From Neonectria sp. B-13 (taxonomy: Eukaryota > Ascomycota > Sordariomycetes > Hypocreales > Nectriaceae): a DNA stretch of 64,000 bases. Shown here in pieces: positions 21,274-32,478 of the stretch. The translations under genes were made by a program, and so were the position numbers. The notes beneath the pieces are model-generated. The model worked only from the letters and a program-made list of their open reading frames with translations. It made no database searches and was not told where the DNA came from. Each line of letters opens with the position of its first letter. Position 1 is the first letter of the stretch. The stretch spans positions 153,228 to 217,227 of the forward strand of contig NOKP01000048.1 of the NCBI GenBank assembly GCA_002682825.1, written 5' to 3'.

Positions 21274-22753
21274 TGGATGATGTGTGTTTTGGCCAGCCAG
21301 GACTCTACAAAGTGGTGTTATAACTTATCATGTCGTTACACGATCTCGGCAATGGTTGGATGTTGTGGTCGAATTCACATCGGTCCGTCCTGGGCATCTT
21401 TGTGGGAAGCCAGCTTGACTCACCTGAAGCCCTGGAGGAAAGCTGAAAGCAAACCAGCTCCGGGGCGAGGGAACCCATGAAACCCGCGTGGCTAGGCCGA
21501 GACGGGACCCTTGGCGGCAGATCATTTATGTTTGCGCTACATGGCCTGTCACAGTCGCGGAAACGAAGAGAGAGAGATGGGCGGCGAGCTAAAAGACCCT
21601 GGGTTAACTTGATCGGTCGAGGGGCGTCCAACCCTGAAGGTTCCTGTGGAGAGTTGATCAACCATCTTGCACAGTCGCTGCCTGAGCCTACCCGCACGGA
21701 GATACTGGGCGCAGAGGGGAGGGCGGCGGAGCGGACGGGAGGGCGGGAAGTGAAAAATCTGCGGGACGATCGTACAGTGCGCAACCGCGACGCGCATGTT
21801 ACGGACACGGTGCGACGGCTGACCGACTCGGAGTGCCTGCGGTCCGGGCGTGCCCTGCGCTGCAATGTGTGAGACGGGAGGTGCCCGGGCATGGAACCCC
21901 GCTCCAATTAAGTTAATCAAATGTAACTCGGTACCTAAGTATGTAGCGCACAGGCTGTCGTTACAGCGGCGGGAAGCATGGACGCACATCGGTATCCGCG
22001 GGATCTCTCTCAATCTCTCACTCTCGTTTGCACTTGCATGGGCAGCCGGGTCTGTTTTTGCGGGAGGCGCGTTCGGGAGGCGTGATAGAGGCGAACTGAT
22101 CCAATCCGCGAGCTATACATACTATGTACTACCTACCTAGCTGCGGGCTTGCTGAATGTGTCACGTCATCGCACTGTGCTGACGGTGGGCGGACTGCCGA
22201 AACGAGAACGAGGACGCGGGCGCATGCTGCCAACCGGGCCAACCGAAGGGTCGTACCTCGTACCTCGTCGTACTTTGGGGACGCCAACACGCACTGTAAA
22301 CACCTCACTTCAGCTACGGCCTGCTAACTAGAGCAATTGGCGAATCCGTCCGTAGCAAAGCAATCCCCCCTAACAAGTCTTTGGTGGAACCTCGTGCTGA
22401 ATTGGCTTGGTACGGCTCAGGCTTGTTCGGCTTATACTGGGCTGATATCCGGGTCCCATCGTACGATGTTCCGCCCGTCCTCGACCACTCTCCAGTCTCT
22501 CCTCACGCCGAATTCCCTGCAGGCCTCGTCGTCTCCCTCAATTCCCAATCCAACCCCCCATTCCCATCACCAGGCACTTCTATCTCCGTGGCTCAGTCAG
22601 ACCACATTGCCAGCTCGCGATCCCTCTCTGCCCTAGACCCTGGCCTTCTATCGAACGTTCGGCCGCATCCGCCATCGGTCGATTCCACCTGATCCCTCGT
22701 CCTCACCCTCGCCAGTCAGTCGCCAGTCGCCAGTTCGCCCGTCCACGGCCCTC

Positions 22754-22780
22754 GCGTCGCCGTCGCCGTCGCCGTCGCCG
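22754..22780 (+). repeat. (GTCGCC)n microsatellite
   Basis: About four perfect 6-bp units in the presumed 5' leader of the SREBP gene. Confidence 0.8.
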
Positions 22781-22903
22781 CAGCGCAGAGAAGAGGAGAG
22801 TCTCGAGCGTGCGATCCGGCCCAGCAGACAGTGCTGCGCTGCGCCGCGCCGCCCCAGCGACCACACCACGCGGCGAAAGCAAGAGATTGTGCCGCTTCGA
22901 CCT

Positions 22904-22968
22904 AGTGAGGCCGTCTAGTGAGGCAGTCCAGTGAGGCCGTCCAGTGAGGCCGTCCAGTGAGGCAGAGA
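22904..22968 (+). repeat. Five 13-bp direct repeats in the SREBP leader
   Basis: Units of AGTGAGGCNGTCY begin at 22904, 22917, 22930, 22943 and 22956; the last is partial. Strict 13-bp periodicity. Confidence 0.85.
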
Positions 22969-23182
22969 GGCACAGAACAGAGAACAGAGAGACACAGCAC
23001 CGCTGTAGCCTCACCCAGGGCTCGCACGCTACTCGTCCGTTGCCTCCATCCCATTCCATACTGCTCCCTCCAGGCCCTTCCAACCCTCCCGCTCACCGTG
23101 AGGGCCCCAACAACTGGGTCCCTCCCGTGGTGCCCATCCAGTCCAGCCCATCAGCCCATCGCTGCATGGTCCTGGTCCAGCC

Positions 23183-26100
23183 ATGCCTGGCTCTAGGTTC
23201 TCCGACATGGCCGACCATGACAATGCGAATAGCCTGTTTGGGCTCCAAGACCCAAACATCGGCTTCGTTGATGATGGCTCGGCCGTGAAATCGGACCCCT
23301 CCTCGCTCCCTCCCAACGACTCCTCCTCCATCTCTCGCCCGCAACCGCAGTCCCAGCCTTACTACGATTCCGCCGCCTGGCAGTTCAACGGCACGCCCCC
23401 TTACGACTCGTACGACCACTCGAGCACCGCTCCTCCCTCCCAACACAGCTACCAGACCTCCCCCTGGGACAATCCCTTCGGTCAGGAGCAGCAACTGCAA
23501 CTCCAGCAACTTCCTGTATCCGCCGGCCTCGACAGCCTTGCGTCCACGACTCTCAGTCCCGACTCCATCTACGCTGCATCTCTCCCGTCGAACCCCTCTG
23601 TGACACACGGCCCTCCACCGGACAACATCCACCTCCTGCCGCGCACTCTCAGCTCTCTGACTCCTGCTCTGCAGGAGAAGCTCCGCAACATCGCCATGCC
23701 GCCGCATCTACAGTACAACTCGCCTAAGAGCGCCTCGAGTCCCGACTCGGCGACAGGTGAGGCCAGAATGGGGATTCTCTCTTCGCCAGATCTTGCTGAA
23801 ATGTCATCTAAAGCCTCGCGAAAGCGAAAGTCTTCCGCTGACCCCGAAGATGAAGAGGAGGAAGACGAAGATGGCAATCAGCCCATCAAGAAGACGGCCC
23901 ACAACATGATTGAGAAGCGATATCGAACCAACCTCAACGACAAGATCGCTGCTCTGCGAGACAGCGTTCCTAGCCTACGAATCATGACCAAGAGCGCCAG
24001 GGGCGAGGACACCACCGAAGACCGCGAAGAGCTTCACGGCTTGACCCCGGCCCACAAGTTGAACAAGGCGACCGTAAGTTAATACCGAGACGCGATGCCT
24101 ACCACGCTCCGAGACTAATCCGCGATTTAGGTGTTGAGCAAGGCGACCGAATACATCCGACACCTTGAGAAGCGGAACAACCGACTGCTCGACGAAAATG
24201 GCGCCATGCAAGCAAGAATCGCCGCCTTTGAGAAGCTCTTCATGGCTGGCGCGATGAACGGCGCGATTAGCCCCCTACAGCAGCCCCCCACTCCCATCCA
24301 GTACGCCCAGGATTCTCAACAGTTTGTCGGATCTCCCATGTCGGCTTCGCCCGACGGAAGCGGTGCGCCTGCGGGAATGATCCAGGTACCGGACGACATG
24401 AAGCGAATTATTTCGGCCCAGATGGCTGCTGGCCAGCCATATCCTGTACCTCAGCAACCTTACCGCGGTGGCAACCCCGCCGTCATTCGACAACAGCAGA
24501 TCCAGCAGCAACAACAGATGCAACAGAACCGCTGGAACAATGCTGGCCCGTACTTTGGCAAGCTGATGGTCGGTTCTCTCGCAGGCCTGATGCTCTTGGA
24601 GGCTGTCCGAGAAGACGAGATCAGCAACAAGGATACTGAGGGCCGCGGTCTCTTGGCCGTGCCTCTTCATCTACTCCGATCCGTCGCCTCGAGCTTGGAT
24701 CTTAGCTTTATGGGATATCATGTTCACACCTCCCTTCGAGTTCTTTTCATCCTCGGTACTTTCTTGTGGGTCTTTGTGCCCTCACTTTTCGCCAAACCAC
24801 AACAGAAAGCAAAGAAATTGCAGGTTGGAGTCTTGCAGGCGGCTCCCTCTCTGGCCTCCCCTATCCATGTGCGGCAGCAAGCATGGCTCACCGCCATCCA
24901 GACTGTCTGGATTCCTCGAAATAACTTCTTCCTTGAGGCGGCCGCCCTCGTACTCAAGACACTGAAGCTGAGCCTGCGCAACGCCATCGGTATCCACGGA
25001 TATCAAGTGCTGACTGGCCTAACTGAGGAGCAAGAAACTGCCCGTGTCAAGGCTTGGGGCATTGCCCTCGACTCTCAGCTGGCAGGTGGTGATGGTGAGA
25101 TCAACAAGAGCCGCCTGATTCTTACCCTTCTCGCTTCCGGCACTCTTCCCGACACCCCGATCAGACTCATGCTCAAAGCCTTGCACATCCGCGTGCTACT
25201 CTGGGACCTTGGCCACAACCGACTGCACCTGGGCGCCAGTAACGTGATTGCCGCCAAGCTGTCACGGACCAACTGGAACGAGGCTCGTAACCTCAACCGG
25301 CTACTGATCCAGTTTCGCCGCGGCTCGACGGACCAACATGAGGACGAATTACCAGAGCACCTTGCCATGCTGGTGGAACAGGACTGCGATGAAATCCTCA
25401 ACGACGATGTTGTTCAACGCGCACACAACCTCGCCTTTAACACCGAAACCGACTACAACGTCGTAGCTCGTATGGACGGAATGGACGCGGTGGTGGATGA
25501 TGGCGCCATCGGATCACCCATGGATGCCGTCGCGGCTTGGTGGTCGATACAGACCTTGCACCGGATCTTGGTCGCTTCCATGGTCAAGGACGAGGAGGTT
25601 CTGCATACTCAGGCCGAAGACATTGACCTAGCAATTAATACTGCCCCAATCGGATCCACTGCTCAAGTCCGCGCGATTGTGGCGCGTGCAGTCTTGATCA
25701 ACAAGTCCCGCGGCGCAAATATCGCTGCAGCACTGCAGGCCATGGGAACCGACAGGGAAGACAGCCTGGTACCCGCCTCCACGACCATTATCGACTTCAG
25801 CTTGCAGGCGTCAACACCCGATCTCCGTATCGCACTGCGGTGCGCAATGGCAATTGCCCACCTTCGACGAATCAAAAGCACAGGCGGCACCCCCAAGCAG
25901 AGCCTTGGCATGATTGAGTCTATCATGACTCGCGGTAACATGTCTCAGATGTCGCTCCTTGGCTGTACCGCAGCTATCCAGTTGATGGACGAGCTTTTTG
26001 AGCACATGACTGCGGCCGAGATCTTCCAACCCTCACTGGAGCGCCTTGCCGGTGGACTGCGTATCTGGATGGGAGGTGCCCCTGGAGAGAAATGTGGCGT

Positions 26101-26221
26101 GGCCTCGGAGATCCGAGAAAAGGTGGTGGACCGATGTCTTATCATCACCAAGAGCGCGGTGGGCATGGAATCAGATACCGGATATGGAAGCCTGAGCGAA
26201 TGCGAAGACGACGGGTGTTAG
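23183..26221 (+). CDS. sre1: SREBP-type membrane-bound bHLH transcription factor
   Basis: Sterol regulatory element-binding protein (Sre1/SrbA/SAH-2 family), about 993 aa. In fungi it controls ergosterol synthesis and hypoxia adaptation after release from the ER membrane by proteolysis. Exons 23183-24073 and 24131-26221; the intron splits the HLH region. Order: Ser/Pro/Gln-rich activation region; acidic stretch ([12 protein letters not shown]); basic region [20 protein letters not shown] with the Tyr that marks SREBPs (other bHLH proteins have Arg); loop; helix 2 and a zipper ([19 protein letters not shown]). Two likely membrane segments follow ([15 protein letters not shown] and [18 protein letters not shown]), then a long C-terminal region matching the fungal DUF2014 domain. 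An alternative start is the in-frame ATG at 23210. The repeat-rich leader and upstream ATG suggest translational control. Confidence 0.94.
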
Positions 26222-26890
26222 AGGGTTCGGACTGGGACCGATGGATTCCCCGACGTCCCGGACAAACCTCCCACTAACACTCCACTCGACCACTTCTGCA
26301 CATTTCTTTGTTGTGTTCGTTCTTCTGAGATGAATTCTGTACGATCATGGGTATCTGTTTCTAGAAAGGCGGGGGTTATCGGGTTTTGGAGTTATTATCG
26401 GCAACGGATAAAAATGACGATACAGGACGGAGGAAGAGGGGAATTTCCTAAGGATTGGCACAGCGACAGGAACCTGTACCCCAGAGCTTCTACGACATCT
26501 TTCATTTCAACTTTCTTAACACCTGTTCTATATTTTCTACATGTTGGAGTTCAACTCAAGGCTGGGACGTGAGTCAATCGGTGGAGGGTACAACTGGCCA
26601 GCTGGTTGACCTGCAAATATCGGGACGGTCTCGATATCGAGGACTAGGCCTTGACGTGGTACTCGGGGCTATCTAATCGACGTCCGTGACGAAGGCACAT
26701 GAGTGTCACGGCCATTGGGATTTGGAGGTCTGTTGAGGGTATATTCACTTAATTCCGTACAACGAAAGGAGGCATCCCATTTAAAGTTACCTATGCTCGG
26801 ATCTCATCCTTCTTTCATGATGTCGAAATAATCCTGTGATATTCTATTGTCGCTGCAACCATCCTAAACTCCGAGTTGTCTATCGAGTAA
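26222..26890. other. Convergent 3' intergenic region
   Basis: Holds the 3' ends of the SREBP gene and of niiA. No gene or notable repeat seen. Confidence 0.6.
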
Positions 26891-29800
26891 TTACCATTCC
26901 GGTGCGCTCCCGCATCCCCCGCCGCCTTCCATCATCAACTCGACGGGCTTGATCATCTTGGTCCCGGCGAGAGGCCGCACGCCGGGCTTCTTGCCCCGGA
27001 TCCCAACAAACTTGATGCGTTGGTCCAGCTCCTTCATCGGGCCGCCGGCCTTGCTCTCGCCCTTCTTGACCATCCACTTCTTGGTGCCCAGTGCGGCGTC
27101 CAGCTCCTCGACCGGCGGCAGCTTTAGGTACAGCATGCCATCCGGGCGGACCTCGGCGGCGAACGTGGCGATGGACAGGGCCTCGTCGGTCTTACAGGAC
27201 CCGTTGTCCAGGTCGAAGTTGCGCTTGTGATGCGGGCACGAAACCCACGGCGAGGTCGCCTTGCTGGGAGCGTCCCCGTTGGCGGCCCCTTCGGCGTCCT
27301 TCTCGCAGGGCTCCTGGCCGACGAGGCCGTCCGAGAGGATGAAGGCACGCTTGTGCGGGCACATTTGCTGCGTGGCGTAGTATGTGCCCTGGATGCGCCA
27401 GACCGCGAGCTGCGTGTCTCCGCGCTTGATGGTGGCCGAGATACCGTTGGGCATCTCGTCAGCGCCGTCGAAGTATGAGGACTCAATGACGGGCTGCCAC
27501 GACGTGGAAGACCATCGGTCTCGGAGGCCCTTGAAGTCATCCGTCGCCGCCTCGCCGGCCCAAAGCACTGGTCGCTGTTGGTCACGGTCCTGCTCGACCT
27601 CCATGTTAGGGACGGTGTCGCCGGTATTGTGGAACTGGCGGAACTTGGCGGCGATGGCGGGCGTGCGGATCGCCTCGGCCCACTCATCGAAGAAGCTGTC
27701 GACGAGCTCCTTCATCTGCGCCTCGAGCGACGCACAGATGCCCAGCTTGTCCTCGAGAATAACCTCCTGAAGATACTTGAGGCCGCCAGGGAGGTTCTCG
27801 ACCCAACGCGCTGTTCGCTGCAGCTTGTCGGCTGTGCGAATGTAGAACATCAGGTAGCGGTCCAGGATAGTTACCACCTCGGCCGGCGGCACATCCTTGG
27901 CCAGCAGATCGCCGTGTCGAGGCTTGGCACCGCCGTTGCCGCCGATGAATACATTGAAGCCCTTTTCCGTGGCGATCAAGCCGAAGCTATCAAGCTGTTA
28001 GTTACCTGGGAGGCAAGGATAAAACGGGGGTCTTGAAAAGGGGGACTTACTCTTTGCTCTGAGCCTCGGCACACTCTCGCACACAGCCGCTCACACCTCC
28101 CTTGATCTTGTGCGGTGCTCGAATACTCTTGTAACGCTCCTCCAACCGCACCGCCATACCGACGCTGTCACCGATGCCGTAGCGGCACCATGACGATCCG
28201 ACGCAGCTCTTCACTGTTCGTAGCGACTTGGCGTAGGCGTGGCCGGATTCCATGCCTGCAGCGACGAGTTGGCCCCAAATGTCGAGGAGGTCCTGCTTCT
28301 TGGCACCGAACATGTCTATGCGCTGGCCACCGGTGATCTTTGTGTAGAGGTTGTACTTCTTGGCCACCTCGGCGATGGCTAGGAGCTTGTCCGGCGTGAT
28401 CTCGCCACCGGACATGCGCGGGACGACCGAGTAGGTTCCGTCTCGTTGAATGTTTCCCAGGAAGCGGTCGTTGGTGTCCTGCAAGCCGTAGGTAGTCTTG
28501 TCCATGACGTGCTTGTTCCACAGCGACGCCATGATGCTTGCCACAGCAGGCTTGCACAGCTCGCAGCCCACGCTCCCCTTGTCATTGCCGACCTCTTGCA
28601 TAGTCTCTTTCAGGGACTTGAGGCGCTTCACCATGATGATATTATACAGGTCCACTCGCGAATAGTCAAAGTGCGGGCAGACGTAGTTCTTGACCTCGTT
28701 ACCCATGGCAGCCATGGTCTTGTTGAAGATGGTCGTGACGAGGGGCATGCAACCACCGCAGCCTGTGCCGGCCTTGGTGCATGACTTGATGCTGGCAAGG
28801 TCCTTACAGGTGCCGTCTTTGACAACGGCAACGACGTCGCCTTTGGTAACGTTGTGACAGGAGCAGATCTGGGCGTCGTCGGGGAGGTCGTCTCCGTCGT
28901 CGCCGTCCGTCTTGGCGCCGAGAATGAGCTCGCTGGGGGGGATGTCCAGTTCCTTCATGGCTTTGACCATGGGGACGAGTTTGACATAGTCCTTGGTGTC
29001 TCCAATCATCATGCCACCGAGGAGATATTTGCCGTCCTTGGTGAAGATATATTTCTTGTACACATTCAGGAAGGGATCCCTGTATGTCAGGGCCTGGACA
29101 GATGCTGCGGCTGCTGCTGCGGCGGCGCCATTTGTCAACATTGTGCCGTTCCCATCCCGAAGTGTCTTTGCAAACTTGGGCGGGAGAGACAAGGGCCCGT
29201 CGGTGTCAGCGAAGCAGTCGCCGAAGCTAGCGACATCAACGCCGAGGAGCTTCAGCTTCGTGCTGAGGTCGGGTCGCTTGAAGGTCCTTGGTGCATGAAG
29301 CTTTGCCTGGGAGAGGTTGAAGGCGAGTACGTCGGCCATCTCGACACCAGGGCCGATGAGGCCGTAAGCTTGGCCTTTCCAGCTCGCGCACTCACCGATG
29401 GCGTAAATGTCGGGGATATTGGTTTTCAAACCGTCGTCAACGATGATCCCGCCTCGCTGAGCGCACTCAAGGCCAGATACTCGAGCCAATTCATCTCTGG
29501 GACTGACACCGATGGCGAAGCAGAGCGTTGAGCAGTCAATCTCTTCTCCGTCCTCAAAGACAACACCTGTGAGATTGTTGCCCTCATCAGTCCTGATACT
29601 TGCAACACTCTTGCCCAGCATAATGTCAACCCCCAGCGTTCGGACTTGGTCGATGACCATCTTGCCAGCATCTGCGTCTAGTTGCCTGCTGAGGACCCAT
29701 TGGGCACGCTCAAGAAGGGTAATCTTGCCGAAGCGCTCCAGATCCAACATGGCTTTCCCAGCTTCCAAACCCAGCAAGCCGCCACCAACCACAACACCAT

Positions 29801-30384
29801 TGGTCCCTGCTCTCGTGTCGGCAAATTCGATGAGATTGGTCAGGTCAGTGATAGTCCGGTAGACAAAGACACCGGTGGCGTCATGGCCAGGGAGGCCCCT
29901 CGGAAGTATAGCGTTGGAGCCGGTGGCTAGAACGAGGATGTCGTACGGGTAGACTTGGGCATTTGCGCAGGTGACAGTCTTATCTTCCGAGTTGATGCTG
30001 GTGGCTTTGGTGTTGACGTGGTAATTCAAGACACCTTCGGGGGCTTCTTGATACTGTCTCAGGGTCAGCATGGGCCGCTTGGTCTAGTGTTGCGATTGAT
30101 ATACATACCCATTCTGCAGGGTTGAGGTAGAGGTTTTCGATTTTCCGGTGCTCAAAGAAACTCGTGAGGCCGACTCGGTTGTAGGCTAGATAGGGTTCCT
30201 CGCCGAGGACAGTGATGGTGTATTCTCTTGTCTTTGCGTCGTACTTTAATAACTTCTCACTGCCAATTTGTTAGGTCGAATTTTTCATCAACGGGGCGCC
30301 CTGTTGAGATGGCTTCACTGACATGAAAGAGATGCCGACCATGCCCAGTCCTACGACAACCACACGCTTCGGTAACGAACTCAT
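26891..30384 (-). CDS. niiA: Assimilatory nitrite reductase [NAD(P)H]
   Basis: Reduces nitrite to ammonium with NAD(P)H in the cytosol, the second step of nitrate assimilation. 1103 aa. Inferred exons: 30384-30323, 30259-30109, 30053-28051 and 27986-26891. Order: FAD/NAD(P) oxidoreductase ([10 protein letters not shown] at 8-17, [16 protein letters not shown]); an alanine run (about 381-388); BFD-type [2Fe-2S] domain (CSC...CGGC, about 468-506); ferredoxin-like and siroheme/[4Fe-4S] sulfite/nitrite reductase domains ([21 protein letters not shown]); and the fungal-type C-terminal Rieske domain (CPH at 948, CPHH at 989). The Cys/His pairs of the Rieske site are separated by a 38-residue loop, longer than usual. 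Promoter sites for the nitrate regulator NirA and GATA factors lie upstream. Nitrate reductase and transporter genes are not in the window. Confidence 0.95.
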
Positions 30385-30520
30385 GCTGGGCGGATTTTCA
30401 TCGAGGATCGAGCGTCAATAGCAAGGCAGCGCTTCACCATTTCAAATCAGCAGATGCATGGTTTTAAGAGAAGTTCAGGAAGCCGAGGCTGTTGGGCCTC
30501 GACCGCGACCTCCATATCCC

Positions 30521-30526
30521 CTATCG
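30521..30526 (-). promoter_or_regulatory. GATA (AreA/NIT2-type) motif
   Basis: CGATAG on the minus strand, about 137 bp upstream of the niiA ATG; matches HGATAR. Confidence 0.4.
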
Positions 30527-30622
30527 TGAATTGCATCTCCGGAAGACTCAGTGAAAGCTCGCAGTGCAACTCGCATTTCCGGCGGTGCCACAGAGTGATG
30601 TGCCGGGGAGATGAGGCGATCT

Positions 30623-30628
30623 CGATAA
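30623..30628 (+). promoter_or_regulatory. GATA (AreA/NIT2-type) motif
   Basis: CGATAA, about 240 bp upstream of the niiA start; matches HGATAR. Confidence 0.4.
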
Positions 30629-30701
30629 GAAGACCACACGGGAGCAGGGCCAATCATGGTGCGGCGCTATGGTGTGTCTCGCTAGACTGCGGGAGGTGAG
30701 C

Positions 30702-30707
30702 CTATCT
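30702..30707 (-). promoter_or_regulatory. GATA (AreA/NIT2-type) motif next to the NirA site
   Basis: AGATAG on the minus strand, 14 bp from the NirA-like motif. Close pairing of the two sites is typical of synergistic NirA/AreA action at nitrate genes. Confidence 0.5.
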
Positions 30708-30721
30708 TTGGCGTTGGTGTT

Positions 30722-30729
30722 CCGCGGAG
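30722..30729 (-). promoter_or_regulatory. NirA/NIT4-type nitrate-regulator motif
   Basis: CTCCGCGG on the minus strand, an exact match to the Aspergillus NirA consensus CTCCGHGG, about 340 bp upstream of the nitrite reductase ATG. Confidence 0.55.
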
Positions 30730-31074
30730 AAAGGCAGACCGAAAGCGGGATGTCACGGCCGTGGGGCTTGAGAGTCGAAATCCGGTGACGGACATACGTC
30801 GGACAATGGATGGTGAGGCCGTGAGACGAGAAACACGGCGTGATTATGACAATTGGAATTCTCATCCTTGGTTTTATGGCCCCGTCGTTGTAAATGAGTC
30901 GGTCGAGTGTCGGCAAGCATCGCCAACCGCCGACTGAACATGGGCACACATCGACCTTTCGAGTGTCCACCGCCCACAACTTTCCAGTCACCACCCACCG
31001 AGCTATTTTTCGACCAGTTTTGTCTTCTCCGTGACCAGCGCTTTTCCTCGGACGCAAGCGCAATCGTTGTGCTC

Positions 31075-31080
31075 TGATAA
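31075..31080 (+). promoter_or_regulatory. GATA (AreA/NIT2-type) motif
   Basis: TGATAA, about 690 bp upstream of the niiA start; matches HGATAR but is distant. Confidence 0.3.
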
Positions 31081-31660
31081 GATGCCCAGTCGACGGGTTA
31101 GCGGCGTTTCCAACGCGACACATGCTCACTGGCCGACGCGACCCTCCCCCACCAAGATAACCATGATTTTCCTGCCATTACGGACGTAGCTATTGGCGGG
31201 TTTGTCAAGAGCTAGGAGACTCAGGGCGTTCGAGATGTGAAAGCCGCAAGGGGCGATACCCGTGTCTGTGGGTGGCATTTCGAGTGGACTTGGCTATTGA
31301 AGCCGGACGGAGGGACAGTGGACCAATCAACACTGGTAGATTAGAAAGAGATCTCACTCCGGATTGCCAAAATGACAAAAAATCGCCGGCAGTTGTGTTG
31401 ATACCACTGTAAACCGTCGATGAGTTGTTGATGGCTTGTCGATACAGTGATGTCACTAAAAGTGCGTGGGTCATGGTGGTTGCCACAACCCGCTGTCGCT
31501 GCCTCAGCACGTGTTGCTAGTAGTGGCAAGATGCCCCTCCCACGTCATCGTCCCTAAACTGAACCCCGCCAAAATCAATCTCCAACATCTGAACACCAGC
31601 CTTCGTGATAGCTTCACCTCGACCGCTCCGCCATCCCGTCCGCCCTCCTAACTATTCGCC

Positions 31661-32326
31661 ATGGCTACCGCAACAGCAGCCACGCCTCCAGCGGCCGCCA
31701 ACCCCTCTGACACCTCCTCCGCTGCCAATACCGCCTCCGCATCCTTCGCCTTCCCCCGCGAATATCACTTCCCCGCCTTCTACACCCGCCAGACAAACCT
31801 CACCACGCTGCACGCCCAGCGCACAAAGTGGTCTGCCCTCATCCTCGCCTACGCCCGCCACCACCGCATCTTCCGCCTCGCCCTGTCCTCCGCCGCAGAT
31901 TCCGACCTCTTCTTCAACCGCCGTATCGACCGCCGCTTGCACCCCGACGACATCCGCGACGTCGTCGATTTCATGCGCAAGGACGGCCGCGCCGAGTACG
32001 TCGCCGGCGGCTCCTCCGGCGATGTTGTCTTCCTCTTTTGGCGCAAGCCCGACGAGTGGGCAGGACTTGTCGAGAACTATGTTGAAGAATCCGGGCAGAA
32101 GGGCAGTGTGTTGACCGTCTACGAGTTGATCGAGGGGGATGGTACAAAGGGAACCGGTAGGCTACCGCTTCAGCATCTCCTCTCCATTACAGCCATACTG
32201 ACTAATGCGATAGAAATTCACGGCATGGACAACGAGATCCTACTCAAGGCACTCAACGTTCTCGTCAAGCGAGGCAAGGCACAAATATTCGGACAGGACG
32301 ACTCTCTCGGTGTCAAGTTCTTCTGA
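31661..32326 (+). CDS. vps25: ESCRT-II subunit Vps25
   Basis: Component of the endosomal ESCRT-II complex (with Vps22 and Vps36), acting in multivesicular-body sorting on the endosome surface. 202 aa in two exons (31661-32156 and 32214-32326; 57-bp intron with ACTAAT branch site, frame-neutral, phase 1). After an Ala/Thr-rich N-terminal extension, the conserved start FAFPREYHFPAFYTRQ is visible, followed by W and RIFRLAL. The second winged-helix segment reads TEIHGMDNEILLKALNVLVKRGKAQIFG and ends DSLGVKFF, a diagnostic Vps25 tail. Unspliced translation would insert 19 wrong residues before EIHGMD. The gene converges with the BRCT gene, with 152 bp between stop codons. Confidence 0.95.
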   Translation: MATATAATPPAAANPSDTSSAANTASASFAFPREYHFPAFYTRQTNLTTLHAQRTKWSALILAYARHHRIFRLALSSAADSDLFFNRRIDRRLHPDDIRDVVDFMRKDGRAEYVAGGSSGDVVFLFWRKPDEWAGLVENYVEESGQKGSVLTVYELIEGDGTKGTGRLPLQHLLSITAILTNAIEIHGMDNEILLKALNVLVKRGKAQIFGQDDSLGVKFF

Positions 32327-32478
32327 GTAGATTTCCTTTGCCACATAACTGTATAGGTACATCTCCGCCGCTACTCTGCGCAAATGGGCCGGATGGACGA
32401 AACTAAACCGACAATCGGTACGAGGACCAGCGAAGGCCACACCAAACTCCGTCATTAAATTATGTCACATGTCCTTCA

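Larger units (their letters stand above)
20340..23182. other. Long intergenic region and probable leader of the SREBP gene
   Basis: A 2.8-kb region without a supportable gene. It contains a pyrimidine tract (about 20471-20500) downstream of the membrane-protein gene, a purine-rich tandem repeat (21220-21273), a GTCGCC repeat (22754-22780) and five 13-bp repeats (22904-22968). The last 500 bp is pyrimidine-rich and leader-like; an out-of-frame ATG at 23166 precedes the SREBP start by 17 nt. Confidence 0.5.
30385..31660. other. Divergent promoter of niiA and vps25
   Basis: A 1.28-kb region with no gene. It contains a NirA-type motif and four GATA-factor motifs, annotated separately, mostly within 700 bp of the niiA start. 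Confidence 0.65.

Noticed and set aside
21305..21907. A 200-codon minus-strand open frame in the SREBP upstream region
   Set aside because: Arg/Ser/Pro-rich composition typical of random GC-rich frames, no start context or homology I can see.
28854..29531. A 225-codon open frame antisense to niiA
   Set aside because: No conserved motif; shadow of nitrite reductase codons.
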